Origin: Haliea sp.
Lineage (GTDB): Bacteria > Pseudomonadota > Gammaproteobacteria > Pseudomonadales > Halieaceae
Direction of reading: 5' to 3'
DNA length: 64,000 nucleotides
Assembly (NCBI GenBank): GCA_016704305.1
Contig: JADJAL010000013.1
Coordinates: forward strand, 1-64,000
Shown: piece by piece, positions 42,099-52,903 of the stretch
How positions within the stretch are numbered: position 1 is the stretch's first letter
How the letters are laid out: every line of letters starts with the position of its first letter
Notes under the pieces: generated by a model
What the model was told of the DNA's origin: nothing
Seen by the model: the letters and a program-made list of their open reading frames with translations, nothing else
Databases searched by the model: none
Translations under genes and position numbers: made by a program

Positions 42099-42411
42099 CT
42101 AGCGGGCACAGTTCAGGCAGCTCGCAGCCTCGGGCATCGCCTTCAATCCGCCTCGCCAATGGCCTCTCCACAACCGTCACACGTGCCGTAGTACCGTTTT
42201 CTATGCGTTCAAGCGCCGCCTGAATCGCCCGAATCGAAATGGTTGTTTCATTGCCGATTGCGTCGGCCACCTCATCATTTTCACGTTCCTGCGCCCGCTC
42301 AGATGAGTCGTCCGAATGCGGCTGGATAGCATCGCTCCTAAGGCTTGCCAGACGCACCCGCAGCGCTGCCAAGCGTTGTTCCAACTGGTGTTTAATGGCG
42401 GTATGCGACAT
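42099..42411 (-). CDS. DksA/TraR-type zinc-finger protein, frame-disrupted
   Basis: About 105 residues after correction. An N-terminal coiled-coil-like helix (HTAIKHQLEQRLAALRVRL) and an acidic middle are followed by IRAIQAALERIENGT, the usual lead-in to the DksA C4 zinc finger. In the open frame the finger is lost. Adding one base after NGT and one after GEA restores YGTCDGCGEAIGEARLKAMP, then EAASCLNCAR and a TAG. The four Cys (CDGC and CLNC) then match the family. DksA relatives modulate RNA polymerase with ppGpp. It is directly upstream of the ribosomal S10 operon promoter. The open frame otherwise ends at 42061. Confidence 0.7.
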
Positions 42412-42431
42412 AAATACTAGCGCCTCAGGCC

Positions 42432-42671
42432 TCAAGCCGCCGTCAAGAGACGGTATAGCTCGTCCTTTATGTGTATGCGTCGCAGCTTGGCATCTTTTTC
42501 GGTATGCGTTGCGACAGGAGTGACCTCATCTTCCATCTTTTCGATCTCTCGGGTCAGGTCATGGTATTCGTCGAATAATCTTCGAAAATGCGCATCACTC
42601 ACTTTCAATTCATGTATCCGCGCTTTTAGTTCTGGAAATTCGTGAATAAGGTCATGGTGTTCTACTGACAT
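42432..42671 (-). CDS. YdcH/DUF465-family small protein
   Basis: 79 residues, highly charged and helical: HDLIHEFPELKARIHELK, then FRRLFDEYHDLTREIEKME and a C-terminal KDELYRLL. This fits the YdcH/DUF465 family, short coiled-coil proteins of unknown function. It precedes the DksA-like gene on the same strand and is likely co-transcribed. Confidence 0.8.
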   Translation of the reverse strand: MSVEHHDLIHEFPELKARIHELKVSDAHFRRLFDEYHDLTREIEKMEDEVTPVATHTEKDAKLRRIHIKDELYRLLTAA

Positions 42672-42842
42672 CTAATACCCCCCATACAAAACAATATGTT
42701 TGATCCAGTTTAGCGTGCGATCACAGCGTTTCCATGATCCATGTCAGAAAAGGATGCTTGAGCTTGCATTGCTCTTCTTGACCTAAGCGCGGCAAAATCA
42801 GAGCATTGGCACTCTGGCCTGACTGCATCCGGGGAACCGCAC

Positions 42843-43241
42843 ATGGAACAAACCCAACGCACACACTCCCTATTGTTGGGCTACCTGTTGTGGATATTCG
42901 GGTTTATTGGGGCGCATCGTTTTTATTACGGCAAGAAAATCACTGGCGTCATCTGGTTTTTCACTTTGGGGTTGCTGTTCATCGGCTGGATAATTGATTT
43001 GTTCCTGATTCCTTCTATGGAGAGGGAGGCCGAGCGGCGATATATCGGCGGGCCTGTGAATTACAATTTGAGTTGGATTTTGCTGACCTTCCTGGGCGTA
43101 TTCGGGGTTCATCGTTTCTATATGGGAAAGATCTTCACCGGCTTGCTCTACCTTTTTACCGGTGGACTATTTCTTGTCGGGGTTCTGTATGACTTCCTGA
43201 CCTTGAACGAACAGCTCTCCGACGTTAACAGCGAAATTTGA
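42843..43241 (+). CDS. Membrane protein with two TM2 domains
   Basis: 132 residues with two tandem TM2 units. Each has a helix, then the G-x-H-R-F-Y turn (FIGAHRFYYGKKITG and FGVHRFYMGKIFTG), then a second helix ending in a D-x-F/L segment (GWIIDLFLIPS; GVLYDFLTL). Four membrane helices are expected. TM2 proteins are widespread and of unclear function. It stands alone on the plus strand and shares a bidirectional terminator with tuf. Confidence 0.8.
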   Translation: MEQTQRTHSLLLGYLLWIFGFIGAHRFYYGKKITGVIWFFTLGLLFIGWIIDLFLIPSMEREAERRYIGGPVNYNLSWILLTFLGVFGVHRFYMGKIFTGLLYLFTGGLFLVGVLYDFLTLNEQLSDVNSEI

Positions 43242-43330
43242 AAAGCAGCGCAACTCGGAAATACTCATCGCAATGTTTTCCGTTTCGCCAACACACTATT
43301 AGTGGTTGCCAAAGGTTAGATATTTGGCGC

Positions 43331-43364
43331 AAAAAAAAGCCCGGCTCCAAGGCCGGGCTTTTTT
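43331..43364. terminator. Bidirectional intrinsic terminator (tuf / TM2 gene)
   Basis: A 7-bp GC stem GCCCGGC / GCCGGGC with a 6-nt loop is flanked by 8 A on the left and 6 T on the right, so it works in both directions. It closes the str operon after tuf (minus strand) and the TM2 gene (plus strand). Confidence 0.92.
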
Positions 43365-43384
43365 ACACTTAGTTGTCGCAGAAC

Positions 43385-44608
<1,224 letters not shown>

Positions 44609-44639
44609 TTCGATTCCCCTCTTTATGCTTGCCTGAATA

Positions 44640-46751
44640 TTACTTGGTTTGATTTTTGGAAATAATTTCCTGGGCGATATTATTCGGGGCTTCCGAATAT
44701 CGGGCGAACTCCATGGTATAGGTAGCGCGACCCTGTGTCGCGGAACGCAGGTCTGTCGCGTAGCCAAACATTTCTGCCAGCGGAACCTCCGCAGTAATCA
44801 CCTTACCGGAAGCGTTCTCATCCATGCCGCCGATCAGGCCGCGACGACGATTCAAGTCGCCAACGACGTCACCCATGTTTTCCTCGGGAGTAACCACTTC
44901 AACCGCCATTATGGGTTCCAACAACACAGCCCCGCCCAACTGGGCCAGTTTCTTGGTCGCCATGGATGCTGCGACCTTGAACGCCATTTCATTGGAGTCC
45001 ACATCGTGGTAGGAACCGTCGAACAGACTGGCCTTCAGTCCCAGCAAGGGATAACCAGCGAGTACACCGTTCTTCATTTGCTCTTCGATGCCTTTTTGTA
45101 CAGCGGGTACATATTCCCTGGGAACGGTACCGCCGACTACCTCATTGACGAACTCCAGCTTCTGCGCATTTTGGTCTTCGGCTGGCTCAAAACGTATCCA
45201 GACGTGCCCATACTGGCCGCGGCCACCGGACTGACGCACAAACTTCCCTTCGATCTCGGAGGTATTGCGAATCGCTTCACGATAGGCGACCTGAGGCTTG
45301 CCGATATTGGCTTCGACACTGAACTCGCGGCGCATGCGGTCAACCAGAACATCAAGGTGCAACTCGCCCATCCCGGAAATGATGGTCTGGCCAGATTCTT
45401 CATCGGTCCTGACGCGGAACGAAGGATCTTCCTGGGCCAATTTACCCAATGCGATGCCCATTTTTTCCTGGTCAGGCTTGGACTTGGGCTCGACGGCGAC
45501 TGAAATCACCGGCTCGGGGAATACCATGCGCTCCAGAACGATAGGTTTGTCCAGATCACACAGCGTATCACCCGTGGTCACATCCTTAAGGCCAATCGCG
45601 GCGGCAATATCACCTGCCAGAACTTCCTTGATTTCCTCACGGCTGTTGGCATGCATCTGCACCATACGGCCAATGCGCTCCTTCTTCTCCTTAACGGAGT
45701 TGTAGACGCCGGTACCGCTTTCAAGCTTGCCTGAATACACGCGGAAAAATGTCAGCGTGCCCACGAACGGGTCGGTTGCAATCTTGAACGCCAGGGCAGC
45801 AAAAGGAGCATCATCATCCGCTTCGCGACGCTCAACCGTGCCCTCTTTATCCAGCAAGGTGCCCTCGATAGCTTTGACTTCCGTCGGGGAAGGCATATAT
45901 TCGATCACGGCATCCAGCATTGCCTGCACGCCTTTGTTTTTGAATGCAGAACCGCCCAGCACGGGAATAATTTCGTTAGCCAGGGTCCGCGCTCGAATTC
46001 CCTTCTTGATTTCGTCCTCGGAGAGTTCGCCTTCTTCGAGATACTTCTCCATGTACTCGTCGTTCGCTTCGGCTGCGGCCTCCATGAGGAACTCGCGCAT
46101 TTCCGCCACTTCGTCGAGCATATCCTCAGGCACGTCACCGTACTCAAAGGTCATCCCCTGATCCGCTTCGTTCCAAAGAATAGCCTTGTTTTTCACCAGG
46201 TCGACAACGCCCTTGAACTCGTCTTCAGCGCCGATTGTCATTTGCAGCGGCACCGCATTGGCTCCAAGGCGATCTTTCAGTTGCTTTACAACCTTTGGGA
46301 AATCGGCGCCTGCGCGGTCCATCTTGTTGACAAACACCAGGCGTGGGACTTCGTATTTATTCGCCTGACGCCAGACCGTCTCAGTTTGTGGCTGGACGCC
46401 GGAAGATCCGCACAATACAACCACCGCTCCATCCAGCACGCGCAACGAACGCTCCACTTCAATGGTGAAATCCACGTGTCCGGGAGTGTCGATGATATTG
46501 ATCCGATGGTCATCGAACTGGGCATTCATGCCTTTCCAGAAACAGGTGGTTGCCGCTGAGGTGATAGTGATGCCGCGCTCCTGCTCCTGTTCCATCCAGT
46601 CCATGGTCGCGGCGCCATCGTGCACTTCACCAATCTTGTGCGATCGGCCAGTGTAAAAAAGTACACGCTCGGTTGTTGTGGTTTTACCCGCATCCACATG
46701 CGCGCAGATGCCAATATTGCGATACCGGCTGATAGGAGTTTTACGTGCCAC
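44640..46751 (-). CDS. fusA: Elongation factor G
   Basis: 703 residues, five-domain translocase. Motifs: [15 protein letters not shown], the switch region [20 protein letters not shown] and NKMDR; domain IV has [15 protein letters not shown]. It catalyses translocation and, with RRF, ribosome recycling. Standard place between rpsG and tuf. Confidence 0.98.
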   Translation of the reverse strand: MARKTPISRYRNIGICAHVDAGKTTTTERVLFYTGRSHKIGEVHDGAATMDWMEQEQERGITITSAATTCFWKGMNAQFDDHRINIIDTPGHVDFTIEVERSLRVLDGAVVVLCGSSGVQPQTETVWRQANKYEVPRLVFVNKMDRAGADFPKVVKQLKDRLGANAVPLQMTIGAEDEFKGVVDLVKNKAILWNEADQGMTFEYGDVPEDMLDEVAEMREFLMEAAAEANDEYMEKYLEEGELSEDEIKKGIRARTLANEIIPVLGGSAFKNKGVQAMLDAVIEYMPSPTEVKAIEGTLLDKEGTVERREADDDAPFAALAFKIATDPFVGTLTFFRVYSGKLESGTGVYNSVKEKKERIGRMVQMHANSREEIKEVLAGDIAAAIGLKDVTTGDTLCDLDKPIVLERMVFPEPVISVAVEPKSKPDQEKMGIALGKLAQEDPSFRVRTDEESGQTIISGMGELHLDVLVDRMRREFSVEANIGKPQVAYREAIRNTSEIEGKFVRQSGGRGQYGHVWIRFEPAEDQNAQKLEFVNEVVGGTVPREYVPAVQKGIEEQMKNGVLAGYPLLGLKASLFDGSYHDVDSNEMAFKVAASMATKKLAQLGGAVLLEPIMAVEVVTPEENMGDVVGDLNRRRGLIGGMDENASGKVITAEVPLAEMFGYATDLRSATQGRATYTMEFARYSEAPNNIAQEIISKNQTK

Positions 46752-46786
46752 GATTGGATCCCCAATAAAAAGTGTAGGGTGAAAAG

Positions 46787-47257
46787 TTAGAACCTGTAGT
46801 GCGAGAATGCCTTGTTCGCTTCCGCCATACGGTGCACGTCTTCACGCTTCTTGACGGCATTGCCTTTGCCCTGTGAGGCATCGATAATTTCACCTGCCAG
46901 ACGCTGGCGCATGGACTTCTCGCCGCGATTACGCGAATACTCCACCAACCAGCGCATGGACAGCGCTACGCGGCGGGAGGGACGCACTTCGACCGGCACC
47001 TGATACGTTGCGCCACCGACCCGACGGGCCTTGACTTCCACCATCGGCGCGATGTTTTCCAGCGCCTGATCGAATGCTTCCAGGGGGTCGGTTTTGAGGC
47101 GTTCCCGAACAATTTCGAGCGCGCCATAAACAATGGTTTCAGCAACGGACTTCTTGCCGCTGACCATTACATGATTCATAAACTTGGCCAACGTCACGTT
47201 GCCGAATTTGGGATCCGGCAATACTTCGCGTTTGGCGACTATACGTCTTCTTGGCAT
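46787..47257 (-). CDS. rpsG: 30S ribosomal protein S7
   Basis: 156 residues from ATG ([20 protein letters not shown]); a longer open frame upstream is not conserved. Signature region [20 protein letters not shown] and the tail [14 protein letters not shown]7 organises the 30S head and is the translational repressor of the str operon in E. coli. Confidence 0.97.
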   Translation of the reverse strand: MPRRRIVAKREVLPDPKFGNVTLAKFMNHVMVSGKKSVAETIVYGALEIVRERLKTDPLEAFDQALENIAPMVEVKARRVGGATYQVPVEVRPSRRVALSMRWLVEYSRNRGEKSMRQRLAGEIIDASQGKGNAVKKREDVHRMAEANKAFSHYRF

Positions 47258-47382
47258 GATTGATACCTTTCTCTCTTCAGGTGACCTGGACACCAACCTG
47301 CCACATTTGCGGGGGAGGCAGCGATCCAGCCTTACTTACAACTCCACAACTTCGTCAGCGTGGTTACGCCAGTAGAACTCGC

Positions 47383-47754
47383 TTACTTGGGCCGCTTGGC
47401 ACCGTACTTGGAGCGACCATTGCGACGGTCGGATACTCCAGAGGTGTCGAGACTCCCACGCACGGTGTGATAACGCACACCAGGCAAGTCTTTTACACGA
47501 CCGCCGCGAATCAGCACAACGCTGTGCTCCTGCAGGTTGTGCCCTTCACCGCCGATGTACGAGGAGACCTCGTAACCATTGGTCAAGCGTACACGGCAAA
47601 CCTTACGCAGCGCAGAATTCGGCTTTTTCGGCGTAGTAGTGTAAACGCGAGTGCAGACGCCGCGTCGCTGAGGACAGCTTTGCAGGGCAGGCACGCCGCT
47701 TTTTTCTACTTTACGTTTCCGAGGCTTACGAACCAATTGATTGATCGTTGCCAT
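47383..47754 (-). CDS. rpsL: 30S ribosomal protein S12
   Basis: 123 residues, [19 protein letters not shown] and the decoding loops [12 protein letters not shown] (Lys at about 43) and [13 protein letters not shown] (Lys at about 88). These are the two lysines where streptomycin resistance arises; both are the sensitive-type residue here. First gene of the str operon. Confidence 0.97.
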   Translation of the reverse strand: MATINQLVRKPRKRKVEKSGVPALQSCPQRRGVCTRVYTTTPKKPNSALRKVCRVRLTNGYEVSSYIGGEGHNLQEHSVVLIRGGRVKDLPGVRYHTVRGSLDTSGVSDRRNGRSKYGAKRPK

Positions 47755-47878
47755 CTATTTTGAACTCCAAAATTAGTTTCTTCTCATGACCCTGATGGCC
47801 AAAATCCTGTCTCGAGCAGACGCGGCCGCTTCCTTACAACTGGAATACGCAAAACCGCCCCGGGAAAGAGGAGGCGGC

Positions 47879-47907
47879 ATTCTATAGACGCCCCAAGTGA
47901 GAGTCAA
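47879..47907 (-). promoter_or_regulatory. Promoter of the str operon
   Basis: On the minus strand TTGACT and TAGAAT are separated by 17 bp, followed by a GC-rich start region (GCCGCC) as expected for stringently controlled promoters. The leader to rpsL is about 120 nt. Confidence 0.85.
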
Positions 47908-47919
47908 CCAGATAAACGC

Positions 47920-48765
47920 TTAGCCGCCCCGCTCGCGCTTAAGCTCAAGCAGTTGCTCGTAGAGCTGGTTTTTGCGTAAGCCGGTGCAATCAGCCACCAC
48001 CGCCGCGGCCTGCTTTGCAGGCAATTCCTGCGCCAGGCGCAGCAGCCATGTGGACACATCCGAGCTGATTTCCTGCTCACCCCTGGGCTTGCCCGCGACG
48101 ATAATTACGATCTCACCTTTCTGCTGATTGCTGTCCGCGCTGACGAACTGCGCCAACGCTGCCAGTGCCCCGCGCCGGATCGTCTCAAAGGTCTTGGTAA
48201 TTTCACGCGCCAGTACCGCCTCGCGCTCGCCACCGAAGGCCTCGATCATGGCTTGCAAGGAGGCTTCGATACGGTGCGGTGCCTCGTAGAAGATCAACGT
48301 CATCGGCTCTGCTGCCAATGCCGCCAGGCGGTTGCTGCGCGCCACCTCACGGGCGGGCAGGAATCCCTCGAACAGAAAGCGGTCGGTAGGCAAACCGGAC
48401 ACGCTGAGCGCGGCGATAGCGGCACAGGGCCCGGGCAATGGATACACCGCAAAGCCGGCATCCTGCACATAGCGCACCAGGCGATACCCCGGATCGGAGA
48501 TCAACGGGGTGCCCGCATCGGACACCAGCGCCACGCTGCCACCGTCAGCCAGGCACTTGCCAATGCGTTGCAGGGCGCGTTCATCACTGTGGTCGTGATA
48601 GGACATGGCAGGAGTATGGATGGCAAAATGCTGCAGCAATCGCTGGCTGTGCCGGGTATCCTCCGCCGCAATGAGGTCGACACCTTGCAGGACTTCGATC
48701 GCGCGCTGCGACATATCACCAAAGTTACCGATGGGCGTGGCCACAACATAGAGCCCGGAATTCAC
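47920..48765 (-). CDS. rsmI: 16S rRNA (cytidine(1402)-2'-O)-methyltransferase
   Basis: 281 residues of the tetrapyrrole-methylase fold. VVATPIGNFGDMSQRA, AAEDTRHSQRLL, VSDAGTPLISDPGYRLV and PGPCAAIAAL are the family segments binding S-adenosylmethionine. It methylates the ribose of C1402 in the P-site. It is divergent from lpoA, its conserved neighbour. Confidence 0.95.
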   Translation of the reverse strand: MNSGLYVVATPIGNFGDMSQRAIEVLQGVDLIAAEDTRHSQRLLQHFAIHTPAMSYHDHSDERALQRIGKCLADGGSVALVSDAGTPLISDPGYRLVRYVQDAGFAVYPLPGPCAAIAALSVSGLPTDRFLFEGFLPAREVARSNRLAALAAEPMTLIFYEAPHRIEASLQAMIEAFGGEREAVLAREITKTFETIRRGALAALAQFVSADSNQQKGEIVIIVAGKPRGEQEISSDVSTWLLRLAQELPAKQAAAVVADCTGLRKNQLYEQLLELKRERGG

Positions 48766-48837
48766 ATTTTCCCCTTATACTATCCACACAGCGTAAATCC
48801 CGGACTATCGAGACCTACCAACGTGTCGAAGCATACC

Positions 48838-50652
48838 ATGAGAGCGACTCATTCCAGGCCCCAAAGCTACCCGGTGCTGGTAGCACTGCTGTTGCTGACA
48901 CTTGTTCTCTCGGGCTGCGCCGACAAGCCCGCGAAGGAAAAATTGGAGCCCACCAAGCCACCACCCGAGAAACAACAACCCGCGCAACCGCAGGGGACAT
49001 CACTCACGCTGCCCTCCAGTAATTACAGCGCCATCTTCAACAGCGCGGAACAATCGCTCGCGCAGTTTAACTGGATGCAAGCCAGCGTCGAACTGGAGAA
49101 ACTGCCAAAGACTGGATTGTCGCCCAACGACAGCGTCTACCTGGCTTATCTGCAAGCCCGCATCAGCTATGTTCGCGGCGACCAGCAAGGCGCCCTTTCT
49201 CAACTTGAGCGACTGGACACCCCAGGCATCAACCCGGCCCTGCGCTACCGCGTTCTCAGCTTCAAGCATTACATTCTGGACATGCAGGGCGACTCACTTG
49301 CCTGTGCGCAACTCGCCGATCAACTCCTGCGCATCGCTCCTGGCGATACCGCCGCCGCCTGGAAACGCAGCGTGTGGCGCAACCTTGAAAAGACCGATGC
49401 TGAACAATTGTCAGCTGCCCTATCCAGTACCGGCGACACCCAGTGGCGCGGCTGGCTGGACCTCGCATTGATCAGCCGCGACAGCACCGTGGCCCTGCCC
49501 GGTCAATTGACGCGCTGGCGCACTGAGCATCCCGGCCACCCTGCCGCAAAGGCATTGCCAGGCGGCCTGAATTTTGTGTTGGACCAGAATTCGCAGCGCG
49601 GCAAAGTTGCACTGCTTTTGCCGCTCAGCGGTGAACTGGGGCGTGCAGGCAAAGCAGTGCTGAACGGCTTTCTCGCGGCGTACTACGAGGAACGCGGCGC
49701 AGGCGGTTCAGTCAGCGAACTGATTGTCATCGACCTGGACAAGTCACCCTCTGCCAGCAGCGCTTATCAGGAGGCGGTACGACAGGGCGTGTCCATGGTT
49801 GTCGGCCCCCTGAGCAAAGAGGCTCTGGCCGACATGGCAACCCAGTTGGAGCGCCCGGTGCCAATCCTGGCTCTCAATCGCATTGACCAGATACTGCCGG
49901 CTTCGGGCAGCGCGCTGGTGCAACTGTCACTGGCGCCGGAAGACGACGCTGTGAGTATCGCCGACCTGGCGGTCGGCGCCGGCGCGCGCCGCGCTCTGAT
50001 TATCAGCCCGGGCGGCGACTGGGGCAGCAAGGTGGAGCCTGTTTTGCGCGAACGCTGGACCACACTGGGCGGGACCATCGCCGGCAGCGTCACCTACACC
50101 ACCTATGACGATTACTCCAGCAGTGTGACGTCGCTACTGGCCCTGGATGCCAGCGAACAGCGCGCGAGCGAGCTGCGCAACGTGCTGGTAACCGATATTG
50201 ATTTTGCGCCGCGTCGACGCCAGGACGCTGACGTGATCTTCCTGTTGAGTCGCAACGGTACCGAGGCGCGCTCAATGAAACCCTTACTCGCCTTCCACTA
50301 CGCTGGCGACATTCCTGTCTATGCGCTCTCCAGCATCTACAGCGGCGTGCCGGATGAACGCAACCAGGACCTGAACGGCATCATACTGGCCGAGACACCC
50401 TGGCTACTGGGTGCCAACCCCGGCCTGCGCGTGACACTGGCCGCAGGCGATCTGGGCAGCGACAGTCTTACCCAGCTTAATGCACTGGGAGCCGACGCCT
50501 TCATGGTGCAATCCGAATTCACTCGCTTGCAGAGCGGTGCGGACGCGGTGTTCCGCGGCAACACCGGATTGTTGACGATGGACCCCAACCTCACCATAAA
50601 GCGCGAACTGCCGGCGGCCACATTCGATGGAGGCGCGCTCAAGCCGCTATAG
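48838..50652 (+). CDS. lpoA: Outer-membrane lipoprotein LpoA, activator of PBP1A
   Basis: 604 residues with a lipoprotein signal peptide ending in LVLSGC (lipobox Cys at about residue 27) and a Pro/Lys/Gln-rich linker. A TPR-like N-terminal half (YSAIFNSAEQSLAQFNW...) is followed by a periplasmic-binding-protein-like C-terminal half (KVALLLPLSGELGRAGKAVL). It reaches through the periplasm to stimulate the peptidoglycan synthase PBP1A. An in-frame GTG 15 bases upstream is an alternative; the far longer open frame overlaps rsmI and is not used. Confidence 0.92.
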   Translation: MRATHSRPQSYPVLVALLLLTLVLSGCADKPAKEKLEPTKPPPEKQQPAQPQGTSLTLPSSNYSAIFNSAEQSLAQFNWMQASVELEKLPKTGLSPNDSVYLAYLQARISYVRGDQQGALSQLERLDTPGINPALRYRVLSFKHYILDMQGDSLACAQLADQLLRIAPGDTAAAWKRSVWRNLEKTDAEQLSAALSSTGDTQWRGWLDLALISRDSTVALPGQLTRWRTEHPGHPAAKALPGGLNFVLDQNSQRGKVALLLPLSGELGRAGKAVLNGFLAAYYEERGAGGSVSELIVIDLDKSPSASSAYQEAVRQGVSMVVGPLSKEALADMATQLERPVPILALNRIDQILPASGSALVQLSLAPEDDAVSIADLAVGAGARRALIISPGGDWGSKVEPVLRERWTTLGGTIAGSVTYTTYDDYSSSVTSLLALDASEQRASELRNVLVTDIDFAPRRRQDADVIFLLSRNGTEARSMKPLLAFHYAGDIPVYALSSIYSGVPDERNQDLNGIILAETPWLLGANPGLRVTLAAGDLGSDSLTQLNALGADAFMVQSEFTRLQSGADAVFRGNTGLLTMDPNLTIKRELPAATFDGGALKPL

Positions 50653-50690
50653 CTAAACTGGTTGCCCTGCTATTTGGCACGTCACCGGGC

Positions 50691-51083
50691 GTGCCATCAC
50701 CACGAGACCACTACGCTGCCATCATGAAAGCGCTGGGCGACGATTACGAAGACAAGGCTGCAGCCCTGGTCGAGAATGGCGGGCTGATCTTGCTGGAGCG
50801 TAATTTCAGGGGAAAAACCGGTGAGATCGACATCATTGCACGAGATGGCCAGCAACTGGTTTTTGTCGAAGTCAGGGCACGTACCAACCGCCACTTCGAC
50901 AGCGCCGCAGGCTCTGTGGACGCACGAAAACAACAGCGCATCATACGAACAGCACAATTATTTCTGCAGCGTCGACCACAATGGGCGGATTCGCCCTGCC
51001 GATTTGACGTGATCACCTTCGACCCCCCACAATCCGGGTCGCATCCCCGCATTAGCTGGATCCGCGGGGCATTTTCGGCCTGA
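50691..51083 (+). CDS. yraN: YraN/UPF0102 family nuclease-fold protein
   Basis: 130 residues with the family core DYEDKAAALVENGG, ERNFRGKTGEIDIIARD and FVEVRARTNRHFDSA. The E-x-D...E-V-R arrangement resembles the restriction-endonuclease (PD-(D/E)XK) fold. Activity is not established for most members. The GTG start could be replaced by an ATG 11 codons later. It lies in the conserved lpoA - yraN - diaA order. Confidence 0.88.
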   Translation: MPSPRDHYAAIMKALGDDYEDKAAALVENGGLILLERNFRGKTGEIDIIARDGQQLVFVEVRARTNRHFDSAAGSVDARKQQRIIRTAQLFLQRRPQWADSPCRFDVITFDPPQSGSHPRISWIRGAFSA

Positions 51084-51106
51084 CACCAATATCCGGAACC
51101 ACCTGC

Positions 51107-51706
51107 ATGGCCTATTACCAGATCATTGCCGATAACTTCCAGAGCACTATCGAGACGATCGCCATGTCTGCCGACGACCTGGCGACCACGATAGAACGCG
51201 GTAGTCAACTCATGGCACGCGCATTGGTGGCCGAAGGCAAAATAATCGCCTGCGGCAACGGGGTGGACGCAGCGCTTGCTCAGTTGTTTACCTGTAATCT
51301 GCTCAATCGCTTTGAACAGGACCGCCCGGCACTGCCAGCACTGTCGCTGGCAGCGGACAATGCCAGCCTTACGGCCATCGCCCAGGCCGGCGCATACAAC
51401 GACATATTTTCCCGCCAGTTGCGCGCTCTGGGCCAACCGGGGGATGTGCTGTTGTGCATCAATAGTGCCGACGGCGCCAGCAACCTGCTGCGCGCAGTAA
51501 GCGCCGCCCAGGAGCGCAATATGGGCGTCATCGTAATGACCCATATGCACGACAACACGTTGGGCGCTGTCATGCGACCAGAAGACGTGGCGCTGCAGGT
51601 CAATGCGACGCGACAGGCGCGTGTGGTCGAGCTTCATACCATGGCAATCCACAACTTCTGTGAGTTGATCGACCACAGCCTGTTCGGCAGCTATCACCAG
51701 GAATAG
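51107..51706 (+). CDS. diaA: SIS-domain protein DiaA (GmhA-like)
   Basis: 199 residues with one SIS (sugar isomerase) fold: KIIACGNGVDAALAQLF, then LSLAADNASLTAIA, GDVLLCINSADGASNLL and VELHTMAIHNFCELID. In E. coli DiaA tetramers bind DnaA and promote initiation at oriC. The usual Gly-Ser of the sugar-binding loop reads CGNGVDA, so isomerase activity is less likely than the DnaA role. Position after yraN supports DiaA over GmhA. Confidence 0.85.
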   Translation: MAYYQIIADNFQSTIETIAMSADDLATTIERGSQLMARALVAEGKIIACGNGVDAALAQLFTCNLLNRFEQDRPALPALSLAADNASLTAIAQAGAYNDIFSRQLRALGQPGDVLLCINSADGASNLLRAVSAAQERNMGVIVMTHMHDNTLGAVMRPEDVALQVNATRQARVVELHTMAIHNFCELIDHSLFGSYHQE

Positions 51707-51766
51707 GGCATGCGGTTGCTCGTCGTGGTACTCCCGAGGGGGCTACAGCTGTGCTCTAGCGATATG

Positions 51767-52168
51767 TTACTTCACGATTTTAAGGGCAGGCCGCTTCTCG
51801 GGTTTGCTGGGATCTGGGGGAGAATCGTCCGGTGGACTGGTCACTTCCTCGGGGTCAAACACCATGCCCTGGCCATTTTCCCTGGCGTAGATGCCCACCA
51901 CTGCGGCTATCGGCACAAACACATCCGTGGCGACACCACCGAAGCGACCATTAAATGCAACGGCCTGGTTGGTAATACTCAGATCCACAACCGCATCGGG
52001 AGAAATGTTAAGGACAATCTGGTTGTCCTTAACAAATTGCTGGGGAACCATGACATCAGCCACCGATGCATCCACCAGCACATAGGGAGTGAAATCGTTG
52101 TCGACAATCCACTCGTACAGTGCGCGCATGATATAGGGGCGACTGGAATTCATCTTCGACTTTGACAC
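51767..52168 (-). CDS. sspB: ClpXP adaptor SspB
   Basis: 133 residues. The folded domain has SSRPYIMRALYEWIVDNDFT, NGRFGGVATDVFVPIAAV and IYARENGQGMVF; a disordered Pro/Ser/Asp linker then ends in RPALKIVK, the ClpX-binding tail. It binds ssrA-tagged proteins and delivers them to ClpXP. It starts with GTG (or an ATG five codons later) and follows sspA in one operon. Confidence 0.95.
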   Translation of the reverse strand: MSKSKMNSSRPYIMRALYEWIVDNDFTPYVLVDASVADVMVPQQFVKDNQIVLNISPDAVVDLSITNQAVAFNGRFGGVATDVFVPIAAVVGIYARENGQGMVFDPEEVTSPPDDSPPDPSKPEKRPALKIVK

Positions 52169-52191
52169 TGCGGTAGCGAATGCAAACTGCT

Positions 52192-52824
52192 TTACAGGCG
52201 CATTTCCCGCTCCTGCTCAGTCAGGCTCTCCTGAAAGGATTCCCGATTGAACAGCGTATCCATGTAGGTGAAAAGCGGTTTGGTCTGCTTGCTGGGACGA
52301 ATTTCCACGCCCAGTGAAGGCAGTCGCCACAAAATAGGCGCGATGCAACAATCCACGAGTGTGAATTCATCGCTCATAAAGAACGGTTTTTCCGCAAAAA
52401 TCGGCGCGACGCTGACAATGCTCTCACGCAGTTCCTTGGTCGATTTTTTTACCACGTTTTCACTGCGTGTGTGCTGAATCGCGTCCACCAGCGAACTCCA
52501 GTCCCTCTCGATGCGATGGATGAAGAGGCGGCTTTCTGCACGTGCCACCGGATATACCGGCAGCAAGGGCGGATGCGGAAAACGCTCGTCGAGATACTCC
52601 ATCATGACCTTGGACTCGTACAGCACGAGTTCGCGGTCGACCAGGGTGGGCAGGCTGTTGTAAGGGTTCAGATCAGCGAGTTCAGCCGGTGGATGGGCGG
52701 CATCGGACTCGACCAGGTCGACCGTGACACCTTTCTCCGCCAGGACGATTCGCACCCGGTGGCTGTAGTGACTGGTGCTATCAGAAAAAAATGTCATTGA
52801 AGACCGTTTTGCCACGACACCCAT
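52192..52824 (-). CDS. sspA: Stringent starvation protein A
   Basis: 210 residues with a GST fold: [20 protein letters not shown], then [19 protein letters not shown] and a helical C-terminal domain. SspA binds RNA polymerase, helps acid and stationary-phase survival, and acts as co-activator in some species. The full-length start MGVVAKRSS matches E. coli. Upstream on the same strand are the bc1 genes, a common arrangement in gammaproteobacteria. Confidence 0.95.
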   Translation of the reverse strand: MGVVAKRSSMTFFSDSTSHYSHRVRIVLAEKGVTVDLVESDAAHPPAELADLNPYNSLPTLVDRELVLYESKVMMEYLDERFPHPPLLPVYPVARAESRLFIHRIERDWSSLVDAIQHTRSENVVKKSTKELRESIVSVAPIFAEKPFFMSDEFTLVDCCIAPILWRLPSLGVEIRPSKQTKPLFTYMDTLFNRESFQESLTEQEREMRL

Positions 52825-52903
52825 TAGGGATTCCTCAGTTGTTTCCTATCGAAAACGATGCGGCGTAGAAACAGCCCCAGCGCTACCACTATCACGCGCA
52901 AAC

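Noticed and set aside
48253..48837. Long 5' extension of the lpoA frame
   Set aside because: It runs antisense through rsmI; the lipoprotein signal peptide starting at 48838 marks the real start.
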